This document shows positions 7,293 through 17,240 of a stretch of DNA of 64,000 nucleotides, piece after piece. Both the position numbers and the translations under genes were made by a program. The stretch is from Clostridium_S neuense (lineage in GTDB: Bacteria; Bacillota; Clostridia; Clostridiales; Clostridiaceae), in assembly GCF_045310695.1 (NCBI RefSeq), contig NZ_JBJIAA010000004.1:245420-309419 (forward strand), given 5' to 3'. The notes beneath the pieces are model-generated. The model saw only the letters and a program-made list of their open reading frames with translations. It had not been told where the DNA came from and ran no database searches. The first letter of the stretch is position 1; every line of letters starts with the position of its first letter.

Positions 7293-10220
7293 TTATCCAA
7301 AAATATTTATTATTTTTTGGAATTTATCTGAATTTTCATTTATCTTTTGTTCATTTCCAATAACGCATAAATAATTTTCCTTCATGCAAGCTTCTATAAG
7401 CTCTGAGCATTTTCTTATACTCTGAATATCTGCATTTATTATTTCATCTCTTATTCTCTGTATATATTCCATATCAATATTAGCAATGTAATGAAGTACT
7501 GTTCTTTCACATTTAGATGCATTACTTAAAGGCATATCAATTCCACTTATAGTTCCAAGTATATACTTTGTTATCTCTCTATAGTCTGCATCAAAGTTTT
7601 TAATATATCTAGAAAATTCATCATATACTTCAAGTGTTTGAGTTAAACCAGGGTCTCTATAGGAACACAAATTCATATTTCCACTTCCAGAAAATGATGC
7701 GAAGGCTCCATAAGCACCACCTTGAACTCTTACCTTACTCCATAAATAATCATAACTTGCAATAGATTTTATAACAGATAAAATTCCACTATTATTAAAA
7801 TTAAGTTTCTTAAAATTATATCCCTTAGCAACACACTGAACCTTAGAAGATGTGATAATTCCTTCATTCAATTTTTTAAGTTCAAAATCATATTTATATT
7901 TAACTATATTATTTGCTTTAAGCTTATTTTTGAATTCATTAAATAGCTTTAAAAATTCATTTAGGGAGCTTCTATCTCCACCATATCCAACTATCATATT
8001 ATTTGAGCTAAAAACAAGCTCTACACACTCTTTTAACTTCTCCGATATATTTTTTTTCTCTCTGTCAAAATTCTTTTCAAGCTCACACAAAAATTTATAA
8101 AATTCTATACCAGATATTAAATCTACATATTTATACATTTGAGAATAATATGACCCTAATCTTACTGAAGCAACTCTATGTGCCCTACTTTGCATTGACA
8201 TTTCCAATCTTGATTTAAGTTCTTCAATAAGCTCCTTAAGCCTTTTATAATCATCATATACAGTTTTATTTATTATCTCTTCTAAAAATTCAAAAAGCAT
8301 ATGCGTTTTTTCTTTTAAAACCTTTGTTCTAACTACAAATTCAGGAACATACTTATCAACTTCCTTTATATCCGAATAAGGCTCTAAGCTGAAATCCATA
8401 CCTCCAACATTCATATTAACCTCATTAGACAAATCCTTAAAATCATATCTTTCAGTATTCATTCGTCCAATAAAAATAGAAAGCATTGAAAGATATGGTA
8501 TCATATGTGCTGGAACTACAGCTGCATCAAAGTATAAATTTATATAGTTTATACCATTAGTGCTTAATGGCGTATATAAAATATCAACACCATCTTGATT
8601 TATTTTTTCACTTTCAAAATAATCTGCTTTAGGATTGATGTCTTTAATTGAAAGCATAGGTATTTTCTCTAAATCTTCTTTCCTATCTGGAGTTTCATTT
8701 CTTAATTTAAGCTTCCTGTTTTGCTTAAATATTTCTTCTAATTCACTCTTAGTAAGCCCATCCTTAAATGTCCTTAGATTTTCCAAAAGAGTTTTATTGG
8801 TTTCATATTCAAGATTTTTCTTAGGTTTTACGGTTATAAGTGCACTATGTTTATTGTTTAGAAAATATTTCTGTATAATCTTTTCAAAGTAATTATGTTC
8901 TACAGAATCCTTTATTTTTTTAAGTTTTTTCTCAAACTTGAGGTTTTCAAAGGGCTCCCCCCCATAAAGCATTCTATCTAATATTTTTTCATTATATTCA
9001 AGTCCTCTTGGGTAACTTTCATAATCTGCTTCCTTTATCTCAAACTCTCTTGCATTTATTACAGCTTCTATCACTTTTTTATCTATACCATTTTTACACA
9101 AATCCTCTAGAACTTTAAAAACAATGTCTTTAAACTTATCTTTTTCTATCAAATTTGAATCTTTTAAAATAATGCTGAAGGTTGGCTGCAAAATAGAATT
9201 ATCAAAAACCCCAAAAACATCTTTTCCTATATTAGCTTCAATAAGAGCTCTCTTTAATGGTGAAGAAGAAAGTCCTAGAAGTATGCTTTCAAGAATATCT
9301 AAAGCAAAGTACATTTCTTCATCCAAAATACTTCCTGTGCAGAAGCTTAAACAAAAAAAGGTTTTATCCTCTTCACTTTCACTACTTGATATAGAATATT
9401 CCACTTCTTTTTCAGCAATTTTTTCAAAAGCTTCTTGTTTTACAATATTGTTTTTAATATCTACCTTGGAAAATTTATTTAAATATTCATCATTTATAAA
9501 CTTAAGCTCTTCGTCAAGATTAATATCTCCATAAAGGTATATTATACTGTTTGAAGGATGATAATATTCCCTGTGGAATTTGATAAACTCAGCCCTTGAA
9601 AGCTTAACTATTTCTTCTGGTTTTCCACCGGAATCAAATTTATATATATTATCTTTAAAAAGTGTTTCATCTACAGTTCTCAAAAGAGTCGATACTGGAG
9701 AAGAATATGCACCTTTCATTTCATTGTACACTATTCCTGTATAATCAAAGTCTCCACTGCTGTCATCAATATCATAATGCCATCCCTCCTGCATAAATAT
9801 TTCAGGCTTTTCATATATAGCTGGATAAAAAACAGCATCAAGATAAACATCCATTAAATTTCTAAAATCTTTATAATTTCTGCTTGCAACAGGGTAAACT
9901 GTTTTATCTGGATAAGTTGCTGCATTTAAATAAGTGTTTAGCGATCCTTTTAAAATTTCTACAAATGGTTCCTTAACAGGGAATTTTTTCGAACCGCATA
10001 ATACCGAATGTTCCATTATGTGTGGTATTCCCTTATTGTTTTGGGGAAGAGTTTTAAAGGTTATTGAAAATGTTTTATTATCATCATCATTTTCAAGACT
10101 CACAAGCTTAGCTCCGCTTTTAACATGTGTAAACACTCTTCCAATGGACTTTATTTCATCTATACTTACTTCATCTTCGAGTTTAAATCCAAAATAAACA
10201 TCACCAACTTTAAATTTCAT
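7293..10220 (-). CDS. Zinc metallopeptidase, M16C (presequence-protease-like) family
   Basis: A large zinc peptidase of 975 residues that encloses oligopeptides in a two-lobed chamber. The inverted zinc motif HxxEH appears as HIMEH (about residue 66), followed by the family signature SVLCGSKKFPVKEPFVEILK and SLNTYLNAATYPDKT. A second glutamate ligand lies downstream in NEMKGAYSS. The length matches four-domain PreP/M16C enzymes rather than two-subunit M16B enzymes. No signal peptide is seen, so it is probably cytosolic. The ATG follows a weak GGAAAG-type site. Confidence 0.92.
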   Translation of the reverse strand: MKFKVGDVYFGFKLEDEVSIDEIKSIGRVFTHVKSGAKLVSLENDDDNKTFSITFKTLPQNNKGIPHIMEHSVLCGSKKFPVKEPFVEILKGSLNTYLNAATYPDKTVYPVASRNYKDFRNLMDVYLDAVFYPAIYEKPEIFMQEGWHYDIDDSSGDFDYTGIVYNEMKGAYSSPVSTLLRTVDETLFKDNIYKFDSGGKPEEIVKLSRAEFIKFHREYYHPSNSIIYLYGDINLDEELKFINDEYLNKFSKVDIKNNIVKQEAFEKIAEKEVEYSISSSESEEDKTFFCLSFCTGSILDEEMYFALDILESILLGLSSSPLKRALIEANIGKDVFGVFDNSILQPTFSIILKDSNLIEKDKFKDIVFKVLEDLCKNGIDKKVIEAVINAREFEIKEADYESYPRGLEYNEKILDRMLYGGEPFENLKFEKKLKKIKDSVEHNYFEKIIQKYFLNNKHSALITVKPKKNLEYETNKTLLENLRTFKDGLTKSELEEIFKQNRKLKLRNETPDRKEDLEKIPMLSIKDINPKADYFESEKINQDGVDILYTPLSTNGINYINLYFDAAVVPAHMIPYLSMLSIFIGRMNTERYDFKDLSNEVNMNVGGMDFSLEPYSDIKEVDKYVPEFVVRTKVLKEKTHMLFEFLEEIINKTVYDDYKRLKELIEELKSRLEMSMQSRAHRVASVRLGSYYSQMYKYVDLISGIEFYKFLCELEKNFDREKKNISEKLKECVELVFSSNNMIVGYGGDRSSLNEFLKLFNEFKNKLKANNIVKYKYDFELKKLNEGIITSSKVQCVAKGYNFKKLNFNNSGILSVIKSIASYDYLWSKVRVQGGAYGAFASFSGSGNMNLCSYRDPGLTQTLEVYDEFSRYIKNFDADYREITKYILGTISGIDMPLSNASKCERTVLHYIANIDMEYIQRIRDEIINADIQSIRKCSELIEACMKENYLCVIGNEQKINENSDKFQKIINIFG

Positions 10221-10283
10221 TAACTTTCCTCCATCTTTCTGTAGAACTTATACCTAATTCTATCATACTTTTGTAACTTATAT

Positions 10284-10320
10284 TACAAAAAAAATTGATA
10301 GAGCTTATCTCCCTATCAAT
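10284..10320 (-). terminator. Intrinsic terminator of the amino-acid-binding protein gene
   Basis: ATTGATAG and CTATCAAT form an 8-bp stem. On the minus strand it is followed by a run of eight T. It lies 11 bp beyond the stop of the gene at 10332-11120. Confidence 0.8.
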
Positions 10321-10331
10321 TATAAAACTTT

Positions 10332-11120
10332 TTATTTATATATATCATATCCAAACCATTTAGTAGAAAGTTTAGATAAGGTACCATCCTTATTTAAAGC
10401 GTTAAATTCTTTATTAAATTCATCCCTAAGTGCTTTGTCATTTTTTCTAAAAGCAGCTCCTATAGGTTCTTTGTTTAAAGTTGATTTAAGTCTTTTATAA
10501 ACTCCTTTTTCTTTAGCACTGTAATAGTCACCTACCATTGGATCCGTAACTATTGCTGAGATTCTGCCATTCTTGAGGTCAATAAACGCATCTGGTGCGG
10601 CATTATATTTTTTAAGGTCTCTTAGCCCTGATATCTTTGATACTATGTCCTGTGCAGTACTTCCTGCTTCACATCCTATAGTCTTTCCTGGAAAATCTTT
10701 TTCATTCTTTATACTCGTGTTATCTGCTTTTACAAATATAGCATTACCACCATACACTATAGGCTCCGAAAAGAGCATTGTCTTTTTTCTTTCATCCGTA
10801 ATACTTACAGTTGACATTATAACATCAAATTTCTTAGAGTTAAGTGCAAGGAAAATTCCATCCCAAGCATTTGAAACAAATTTTATTTTGACTCCCATTT
10901 TTTTGCCTAATTCTTTAGCTAGGTCAACTTCAAACCCAACTTTTTCATCGCCCTCATTTCTAAACTCCATTGGCGGATAATCATCATGCATGCCTACAAG
11001 AAGTACTCCTGCTTTTTTTACTTTCTCCAGAGAATCATCCGTAGAGCTCTTTTGCCCACAACCAGAAAAAATAGCTGCCATCATGAATAAAGATACCATC
11101 ATTGCCAAAACCTTTTTCAT
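10332..11120 (-). CDS. Amino-acid ABC transporter substrate-binding lipoprotein (orphan)
   Basis: An extracytoplasmic type-3 solute-binding protein of 262 residues. The start at MKKVLAMM, behind GAGGTG, is preferred over the upstream extension. The signal peptide ends in a lipobox (FSGC). Family motifs VGMHDDYPPMEFRN and GFEVDLAKELGKKMG point to polar amino-acid uptake. Notably, no permease or ATPase gene lies nearby: it has its own terminator, and the gene upstream encodes an unrelated glycosyltransferase. It presumably serves a transporter encoded elsewhere, or acts as a sensor partner. Confidence 0.9.
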   Translation of the reverse strand: MKKVLAMMVSLFMMAAIFSGCGQKSSTDDSLEKVKKAGVLLVGMHDDYPPMEFRNEGDEKVGFEVDLAKELGKKMGVKIKFVSNAWDGIFLALNSKKFDVIMSTVSITDERKKTMLFSEPIVYGGNAIFVKADNTSIKNEKDFPGKTIGCEAGSTAQDIVSKISGLRDLKKYNAAPDAFIDLKNGRISAIVTDPMVGDYYSAKEKGVYKRLKSTLNKEPIGAAFRKNDKALRDEFNKEFNALNKDGTLSKLSTKWFGYDIYK

Positions 11121-11218
11121 ATTATCAAACACCTCTGTAAACAATATATTATTTTGTCAATTTTTTATCTGTTTTATAAATAATATATTAACATATGGTG
11201 TTTAAAAATGCAATAATA

Positions 11219-11938
11219 TTAATAATTATTCCTGTTTATATTAAATTTGGTTCTTAAAATCAAGCTAAGTAAGTGTTTTAAATATTGAGCCTGTACAAAA
11301 GCATTCATTTTTGACTCTCCAGAATTCCTAGTATCGAAACCATATGGGATTTCAACTAAATTATTATAATCACCCATAACAAGTATTTCAATTAATATTT
11401 TCCATCCTATATCACTTAATTTTTTATCATTTATAATAGACTTTTTTAACATAAATATCCCACTGGTAGGATCAGAAACCTTCCTGAGCTTTTTAAAGAG
11501 CAGCTTTCCCATATATCTTGCTGTTCCAGAAACAAGCTTCCTAAACAAATTTAAGCCTCCATCACTCCCACCTTCAATAAATCTGCTTGGAATCACTATA
11601 TCTGCGCCTTCATTAATTTTGGATAACATAATTGGCATTATTTCTGGCGGATGTTGCAAATCTCCATCCATTACGGCAAACACATCACCTCTTGCCATTT
11701 TAAATCCTTCAATTACAGCAGAAGATAGTCCTTTTTTGCCTTCTCTGTGTATCAATTTAACTTTATCATCTTGTTTCGCTAAACTCATTATTATATTCGT
11801 AGTTTCATCATTACTATCATCCACAAATATAATTTCATAGTTATTATCTTTAAGTGCATTTTCTATTCTCGTAACTAATTCTTTTATGTTTTGCCTTTCA
11901 TTGTACACAGGAATTATAATAGATAACAATTTTTTCAC
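11219..11938 (-). CDS. Glycosyltransferase family 2 (dolichol/polyprenyl-phosphate mannose synthase-like)
   Basis: A GT-A-fold enzyme of about 239 residues that moves a sugar from a nucleotide donor to a polyprenyl phosphate or related acceptor. Motifs: LSIIIPVYNERQNI at the N-terminus, the metal-binding region VMDGDLQHPPE (DxD-like), and GGSDGGLNLFRKL typical of the DPM1 type. There is no C-terminal membrane anchor. The start is ambiguous: GTG at 11938 gives MKKLLS, but a TTG at 11929 is better placed behind AGGTG. It is monocistronic as far as can be seen. Confidence 0.88.
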   Translation of the reverse strand: MKKLLSIIIPVYNERQNIKELVTRIENALKDNNYEIIFVDDSNDETTNIIMSLAKQDDKVKLIHREGKKGLSSAVIEGFKMARGDVFAVMDGDLQHPPEIMPIMLSKINEGADIVIPSRFIEGGSDGGLNLFRKLVSGTARYMGKLLFKKLRKVSDPTSGIFMLKKSIINDKKLSDIGWKILIEILVMGDYNNLVEIPYGFDTRNSGESKMNAFVQAQYLKHLLSLILRTKFNINRNNY

Positions 11939-12184
11939 CTACTTTTTAGTTGTTATTTATCATACCATAGACATACTATTTATCCATATTTTTCATTTTA
12001 ATATTTTAGAAAATAAAATATTACAAATTATTACATTTGAAGGTTAAACCATATCCTAATCTCAACACCTAAGTTAACTCTATATCATATTAATATTTGT
12101 GTCAATATATTGTTGGTTGTTAATCCCACTAAACTTTGTTAAAATGGAACTAAAATTTATAAAATACTTCAAGGAGGCTTTAAT

Positions 12185-13588
12185 TTGAATTTTAGATTAG
12201 AAAAAGATTTACTTGGAGAAGATGAAATTCCAGAAAGTGCATATTACGGCATAAATGCCAAACGTGCTGAAGCAAATTTTAATATAAATGATAAAAAGGT
12301 TAATATAAACTTAATTTATGCTATTGTAACCATAAAAAAGGCTGCCGCAATAGCACATAAAAAATTGAAGGAACTGCCTAATAAAAAGGCTGATGCTATA
12401 ATAAAAGCTTGCGACGAAATACTTGAAGGAAATTTAGAAAATGAATTCATAACAAATTTTCTTCAAGGTGGTGCTGGAACCTCCACAAACATGAATGTCA
12501 ATGAGGTTATTGCAAATAGAGCTATAGAACTACTTGGTGGAGAAAAAGGAGATTACTCCATAGTAAGACCTATTGAAGATGTAAATATGTCTCAATCAAC
12601 AAATGATGTATATCCTACTGCGCTTAGAATTGCATCAATAAAACTCCTAAGACCTCTTGCAGATGCTCTTTCAAAGCTTCAAGAATCACTCCAAATTAAG
12701 GAGGATAAGTTTTCTGATATAATAACTCTTGGAAGAACTGAGCTTATGGATGCCCTCCCTATGATGGTAGGTCAGCAGTTTGGTGCATATGCAAAAGCTA
12801 TTTCAAGGGATAGATGGAGAATATATAAGGTTGAAGAAAGGCTAAGAGAAATAAATCTTGGCGGAACTGCTATGGGCACAGGACTTAATGCTTCGGAAAA
12901 GTATATATTTACTGTAACCGATGTTATTCAAGACTTAACTGGCCTTGGTCTTTCACGAAGTGATTACATGATGGATGTTACTCAAAACATGGATGTATTC
13001 GTTGAAGTTTCTGGCCTTTTAAAATCAGCTGCCGTTAATCTAATGAAAATTTCAAATGATTTAAGGCTTCTTGCCAGTGGTCCTAATGGCGGATTTGGAG
13101 AATATAAACTTCAAGAAGTGCAAGCCGGCTCATCAATTATGCCTGGAAAAGTAAATCCAGTTATATGTGAAATGACAGCTCAGGTTTCAATGAGAGTTAT
13201 AGCAAACGATACAGCCATAACCTTAGCAGCTTCTCAGGGACAGCTTCAGCTTAACGCATTTTCCCCACTTATTTGTGAAAGTCTTCTTGAATCTCTTGAA
13301 CTACTTACAAATGCAGTTAGAATATTTGAGGATAAATGCATTAGCTCCATTAATGTTAATGAAGAAAAGTGCAAAAAAAACTTGGAAAGCTCAACTTCTG
13401 TAGTTACAGCTTTAGTACATCATATTGGCTATAAAAAAGCTTCAGAAATTGCTCAAAAGTCAATAAAAGAAAATAAAACCATTAAAGAAATTCTTATTTC
13501 AGAAAACATATTACCAAGAGAAATTATAGAGGAAATATTAAATCCTTATGAAATAACAAAGCCTGGAATACCAGGCGTTAAAAATTAA
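12185..13588 (+). CDS. aspA: Aspartate ammonia-lyase
   Basis: Cytosolic enzyme that deaminates aspartate to fumarate and ammonia. Length is 467 residues, normal for the fumarase/aspartase superfamily. The signature loop GSSIMPGKVNPV (about 318-329) carries the catalytic serine, and TSTNMNVNEVIANRA and SQSTNDVYPTA are the other conserved regions. It begins with a TTG codon behind AAGGAGG. hydF follows 14 bp after its stop, so the two are co-transcribed. AspA genes are often found with [FeFe]-hydrogenase maturases, where ammonia may feed the azadithiolate bridge; that role is an inference here. Confidence 0.93.
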   Translation: MNFRLEKDLLGEDEIPESAYYGINAKRAEANFNINDKKVNINLIYAIVTIKKAAAIAHKKLKELPNKKADAIIKACDEILEGNLENEFITNFLQGGAGTSTNMNVNEVIANRAIELLGGEKGDYSIVRPIEDVNMSQSTNDVYPTALRIASIKLLRPLADALSKLQESLQIKEDKFSDIITLGRTELMDALPMMVGQQFGAYAKAISRDRWRIYKVEERLREINLGGTAMGTGLNASEKYIFTVTDVIQDLTGLGLSRSDYMMDVTQNMDVFVEVSGLLKSAAVNLMKISNDLRLLASGPNGGFGEYKLQEVQAGSSIMPGKVNPVICEMTAQVSMRVIANDTAITLAASQGQLQLNAFSPLICESLLESLELLTNAVRIFEDKCISSINVNEEKCKKNLESSTSVVTALVHHIGYKKASEIAQKSIKENKTIKEILISENILPREIIEEILNPYEITKPGIPGVKN

Positions 13589-13602
13589 TTAGAGGTGATA
13601 AA

Positions 13603-14838
13603 ATGAGTGAACTTAATTCCACACCTAAGGGTGACAGATTACATATAGCCTTATTTGGAAAAACCAATGCAGGTAAATCAAGTATAATTAACGCAATAAC
13701 TTCCCAAAATATAGCTTTAGTTTCAGAGGTTAAGGGAACAACTACAGATCCAGTATACAAAGCAATGGAGCTTTTGCCTATTGGTCCTGTGATGCTAATA
13801 GATACTGCTGGTCTTGATGATGAAAGTAATCTAGGTGAACTTAGAAAAGCAAAAACTCTAGAGGTCTTAAATAAAACTGATATTGCATTGATGATAATAG
13901 ATGGTACAAAAGGACTAACGGATTATGATAAGGATATGCTATCAAAAATCAAATCAAAAAACATACCAATAATAGGTGTCCTAAATAAAATAGATAAATT
14001 AGATAAAACTAAAATTAATATTCCTCTATATGAAAAAGAAACTGGAATTTCATTTGTTTCTGTTTCTTCTTTCACCGGCGAAGGTATAAAAGAGCTTAAG
14101 AGTGCTATAATAAAACTAGTACCAGAAAATGAAGATAAATTTAAAATTGTTGGAGATTTGATTTCCCCTTCTGACTTTGTAATACTTGTAACTCCTATAG
14201 ATAAAGCAGCACCAAAAGGCAGGCTTATACTTCCTCAGCAGCAGACCATAAGGGATATTCTTGAAAGCGATGCAATGGCAATTGTAACTAAGGAATTTGA
14301 ACTTAGAGAAACCTTAGCTGGCCTTTCCAAAAAACCAAAAATGGTTATAACAGATTCACAGGTGTTTTTAAAGGTATCTGCAGATACACCAAAGGATATT
14401 TTGATGACCTCCTTCTCTATACTAATGGCAAGACATAAAGGTGATTTAACAGAACTTGTAAAAGGTGCAAAAGCAATTGAAAATTTAAAGAATGGAGATA
14501 AAATTCTCATTTCAGAGGCCTGCACTCATCACCGACAGTCAGACGATATAGGTAAGGTTAAAATTCCAAGATGGCTTAGACAAAAAACAGGCAAAAAACT
14601 TGAATTTGATTTTTCAAGTGGCTTTTCCTTTCCTGAAAACATAAAGGATTATGCACTTATTGTACATTGTGCAGGATGTATGCTTAATAGAAAAGCAATG
14701 ATGTTTAGAATTAACGAAGCCAGAGCCCAAAATGTACCTATAGTAAATTACGGTGTTTTAATTGCTTATGTTCAAGGAATTCTTCCAAGGGCATTAAAAC
14801 CCTTTCCTGGTGCAAATATGATATTTAATGAAGAATAG
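13603..14838 (+). CDS. hydF: [FeFe]-hydrogenase H-cluster maturation GTPase HydF
   Basis: Scaffold GTPase on which the 2Fe subcluster is assembled before transfer to HydA. Length is 411 residues. The N-terminal GTPase domain has the P-loop GKTNAGKSS (about 19-27), DTAGLDD (G3) and LNKIDKLD (G4). A dimerisation domain follows, then the C-terminal iron-sulfur domain with a CTHH motif (about 307-310) and HCAGC (about 352-356), which matches the HydF CxH...HCxxC ligand set. ATG behind GAGGTGATAAA. Second gene of aspA-hydF. HydE is at 18.3 kb; hydG and hydA are not in the window. Confidence 0.96.
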   Translation: MSELNSTPKGDRLHIALFGKTNAGKSSIINAITSQNIALVSEVKGTTTDPVYKAMELLPIGPVMLIDTAGLDDESNLGELRKAKTLEVLNKTDIALMIIDGTKGLTDYDKDMLSKIKSKNIPIIGVLNKIDKLDKTKINIPLYEKETGISFVSVSSFTGEGIKELKSAIIKLVPENEDKFKIVGDLISPSDFVILVTPIDKAAPKGRLILPQQQTIRDILESDAMAIVTKEFELRETLAGLSKKPKMVITDSQVFLKVSADTPKDILMTSFSILMARHKGDLTELVKGAKAIENLKNGDKILISEACTHHRQSDDIGKVKIPRWLRQKTGKKLEFDFSSGFSFPENIKDYALIVHCAGCMLNRKAMMFRINEARAQNVPIVNYGVLIAYVQGILPRALKPFPGANMIFNEE

Positions 14839-14931
14839 GATTTTACTTATCACTTTATACTTTTATCCAAAAATATGTTAAAATGATATAGCACAATTTT
14901 ATTAGAGATAACTTTCAAGGAGGATTATAAA

Positions 14932-15771
14932 TTGATAAAAATCGGTGAATATAACGAACTCAAAGTTGCAAGAAAAAGTGATTTTGGCCTTTTTTTAGAT
15001 GCTGAAACTAGAAATACAAGTGACGATGTACTTTTACCAATAAAAGATGTTAAAGATAAAGAAGTAAACATAGGCGATACCTTAAAGGTGTTTATTTATA
15101 GGGATTCCAAGGATAGACTAATAGCCACTTTAAGAGAACCTTATGCAAAAGTATCAGATATTGCCTATTTAAAGGTAATATCAAACACAAAAATAGGTGC
15201 TTTCCTTGATATCGGTCTTGAAAGAGACTTATTTGTTCCAATAAAAGAGCAAAATTACATATTAGAGCCAAATAAGTTTTACCTTTTTTACGTTTATGTA
15301 GACAAAACTGGAAGGCTGGCCGCAACAACAAATATTAGTAATTATCTCGAACCTGCTGATGATAATATGCTTAATAAAGACGTCACTGGTATCGTATATG
15401 GCTTTCAAACAAATGGAAGTGCCATGGTTGCTGTAGAAAACAAGTTTGATGGTGTTATATTAAAAAATGAATACTACAATAGACTTTACCCCGGCGAAAA
15501 GCTTACTCTTAGAGTAAAAAAATTATTTGAAGACGGAAGACTTTCTCTAACTCCTAGAAAATCTCCTAAAAATGAAAGACTTGAATTAGAAGATAAAATA
15601 TGTGAATACTTAAAGGCTCACGGCGGCTCTATGCCTTATAATGATAAGAGTTCACCAGAAGACATAAAGAGAACCTTTCATGAAAGCAAAAATTACTTTA
15701 AAAACGCATTAGGCGGCCTCATGAAAAAGGGACTAATAATACAAGATGAAAAAGGAACAAAGTTAAAGTAG
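14932..15771 (+). CDS. S1-domain RNA-binding protein, CvfB/YitL family
   Basis: A 279-residue protein of the CvfB family: consecutive S1-like OB folds followed by a winged helix. Conserved segments include DFGLFLDAETRN at the first S1 domain, IGAFLDIGLERDLFVP in the second, and SPEDIKRTFHESKNYFKNAL in the C-terminal winged helix. CvfB proteins bind RNA and affect virulence-gene expression in staphylococci; the role in clostridia is unknown. It starts with TTG behind AAGGAGG. A gap of 93 bp with a -10-like sequence separates it from hydF. Confidence 0.85.
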   Translation: MIKIGEYNELKVARKSDFGLFLDAETRNTSDDVLLPIKDVKDKEVNIGDTLKVFIYRDSKDRLIATLREPYAKVSDIAYLKVISNTKIGAFLDIGLERDLFVPIKEQNYILEPNKFYLFYVYVDKTGRLAATTNISNYLEPADDNMLNKDVTGIVYGFQTNGSAMVAVENKFDGVILKNEYYNRLYPGEKLTLRVKKLFEDGRLSLTPRKSPKNERLELEDKICEYLKAHGGSMPYNDKSSPEDIKRTFHESKNYFKNALGGLMKKGLIIQDEKGTKLK

Positions 15772-15835
15772 TCACACTATGTTATAATCTCTCATAAATT
15801 ATAAGTGGTTATATTTTTAGGAGGTTAACTTAATA

Positions 15836-16333
15836 ATGTATATATCAAATGACTACGGATATTGCCCATATATGAAAAATCTTATGAGAGAAGATTCTGA
15901 TGTAGATTTACAAGAAGAACCTGAAATAGAAGCAACTTCAGAGGCTAGAGCTCCCTTATGCCAACAATTTGCAAGTATCCTTGGCGGTAAGGTTGTTGAA
16001 TCTATGCCTACCCACTGTATGGTAGAAGTAAAAAGAAAAAATTTAAAAGCTAGTATATCTGGTAAACCTATTGAAACATTTCTTGGTGCTGAAATTTCAT
16101 ACCAAAGTGTGGATTCCTCTGGAAGAGCTTTAAATTTAGCTGAAACGGTTGTCCTTCAAGAAGAGCTTAACAGATTTTTAACTATTCTTAGGAGGAATGG
16201 AATAGATATTTCTGCAGTTCATACCCATTGGATATATGATAATCCTAGATTAATGTATGTTCATTTTCAGTCAATTGAAAACCCATTAAATTTTGCGAGA
16301 AAAGTATCAGAAGCTCTTAAAGTACTTAGATAA
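15836..16333 (+). CDS. DUF1259 (LppY/LpqO-like) domain protein
   Basis: A 165-residue protein of unknown function. The C-terminal two thirds fit DUF1259: ASILGGKVVESMPTHCMVEV, then GIDISAVHTHWIYDNPRL and MYVHFQSIENPL. Conserved histidines (AVHTH and YVHF) could bind metal. Members in actinobacteria are lipoproteins, but this one has no signal peptide. Its first 20 residues are rich in Tyr and Cys (SNDYGYCPYMKN). It has its own AGGAGG site and is followed by a strong stem-loop. Confidence 0.75.
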   Translation: MYISNDYGYCPYMKNLMREDSDVDLQEEPEIEATSEARAPLCQQFASILGGKVVESMPTHCMVEVKRKNLKASISGKPIETFLGAEISYQSVDSSGRALNLAETVVLQEELNRFLTILRRNGIDISAVHTHWIYDNPRLMYVHFQSIENPLNFARKVSEALKVLR

Positions 16334-16336
16334 AAA

Positions 16337-16377
16337 ATAAGCTATAAAACTATTTTAAATTAGTTTTATAGCTTATT
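16337..16377. terminator. Bidirectional terminator
   Basis: AATAAGCTATAAAACTA and TAGTTTTATAGCTTATT form a perfect 17-bp stem with T-rich and A-rich flanks. It follows the DUF1259 gene and faces the remnant at 16389-16490. Confidence 0.9.
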
Positions 16378-16388
16378 TTTCATTATAA

Positions 16389-16490
16389 TTATGAGTTAAG
16401 AATACCAAGTGATTGCTTACTTAAATCTCCGGCCTGCACAAATATAGCATCTGTAGCTTCCTGTAACATAGATAATCTTACATCTTCCAT
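16389..16490 (-). pseudogene. Short remnant resembling a flagellin C-terminus
   Basis: A 33-codon frame ends in LSMLQEATDAIFVQAGDL followed by SKQSLGILNS and stop. The spacing of L-Q-x-A...QA...Q..L..L matches the last helix of flagellins (pattern LQQAG..MLAQAN...). An in-frame TAG lies four codons upstream of its ATG, and no ribosome-binding site is seen. It is most likely a gene remnant beside the terminator rather than a functional gene. The remaining part of 16491-16632 carries only AT-rich upstream sequence of the next gene. Confidence 0.4.
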
Positions 16491-16632
16491 TTTGCCAGAA
16501 GTCTATAATATTTTTATCATATTTTATAACTAAAACTTAATTATTTTACTTGTATTTTTTTCAGTAACCACATTATTACAATTTTAATATTATATTAATG
16601 TAGTGAATTTATATACAAGGGGGAAATAAACC

Positions 16633-17208
16633 ATGGGAAACTCAAAGAATTCAAAATTGTCTATGGATAATTTCATGAATTCCTTGTCGTGTCAATCTGA
16701 TATACCTTTTCCAGAAATAAAGGTTGAAAAACCTAATATAGCTTATGCAAATTTATTACATGAGCCCTACGCCTCTAGCATAACCAGTGAGCTTCAAGCT
16801 ATAACTCAATATATATATCATCATGAAACTATAGAAAATGAGCGTGTATCAAAAACTTTAATGTGTATAGCTATTGTAGAAATGAGGCATCTAGATACAC
16901 TTTCAAGTTTAATAAATAAATTAGGCGGAAATCCAGTTTTTTGCGACAGCATGGGAAATTGGTTTATGGCAGGTAAATTAGCATATTTTTATAATGATGC
17001 ACTCGATAAAGACAATAACTTGTTATGTAAAAAAATAGAGTCAGATATATCGGGGGAAAAAGAAGCAATAAGGGGTTACAAGAATTTATTACTTCAAATA
17101 GATGATAAGTATATAAAAAAGGTACTAGAAAAGATCATATCCGACGAGGAAGTTCATATCCATATACTAAACGGTATTTTAAAGGATTACTGTAATACAT
17201 GTAAGTAA
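16633..17208 (+). CDS. Ferritin-like four-helix protein (rubrerythrin/manganese-catalase-like)
   Basis: A 191-residue protein with a ferritin-like di-metal layout. The two metal-binding helices pairs show SELQAITQYIYHHETIEN and IAIVEMRHLDTL in the first half, and IESDISGEKEAIRGY and ISDEEVHIHIL in the second. This gives two E...ExxH sets. The C-terminus has a CNTC motif but no rubredoxin domain. The N-terminal 35 residues are Ser/Asn-rich with no clear fold. The spacing fits ferritin-like proteins found in clostridial spores and oxidative-stress sets. Oxidase, peroxidase and structural roles cannot be separated here. RBS AAGGGGG. Confidence 0.75.
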   Translation: MGNSKNSKLSMDNFMNSLSCQSDIPFPEIKVEKPNIAYANLLHEPYASSITSELQAITQYIYHHETIENERVSKTLMCIAIVEMRHLDTLSSLINKLGGNPVFCDSMGNWFMAGKLAYFYNDALDKDNNLLCKKIESDISGEKEAIRGYKNLLLQIDDKYIKKVLEKIISDEEVHIHILNGILKDYCNTCK

Positions 17209-17240
17209 TTTTGTGGTACAATAAGTGAAAGATTTGCTAA

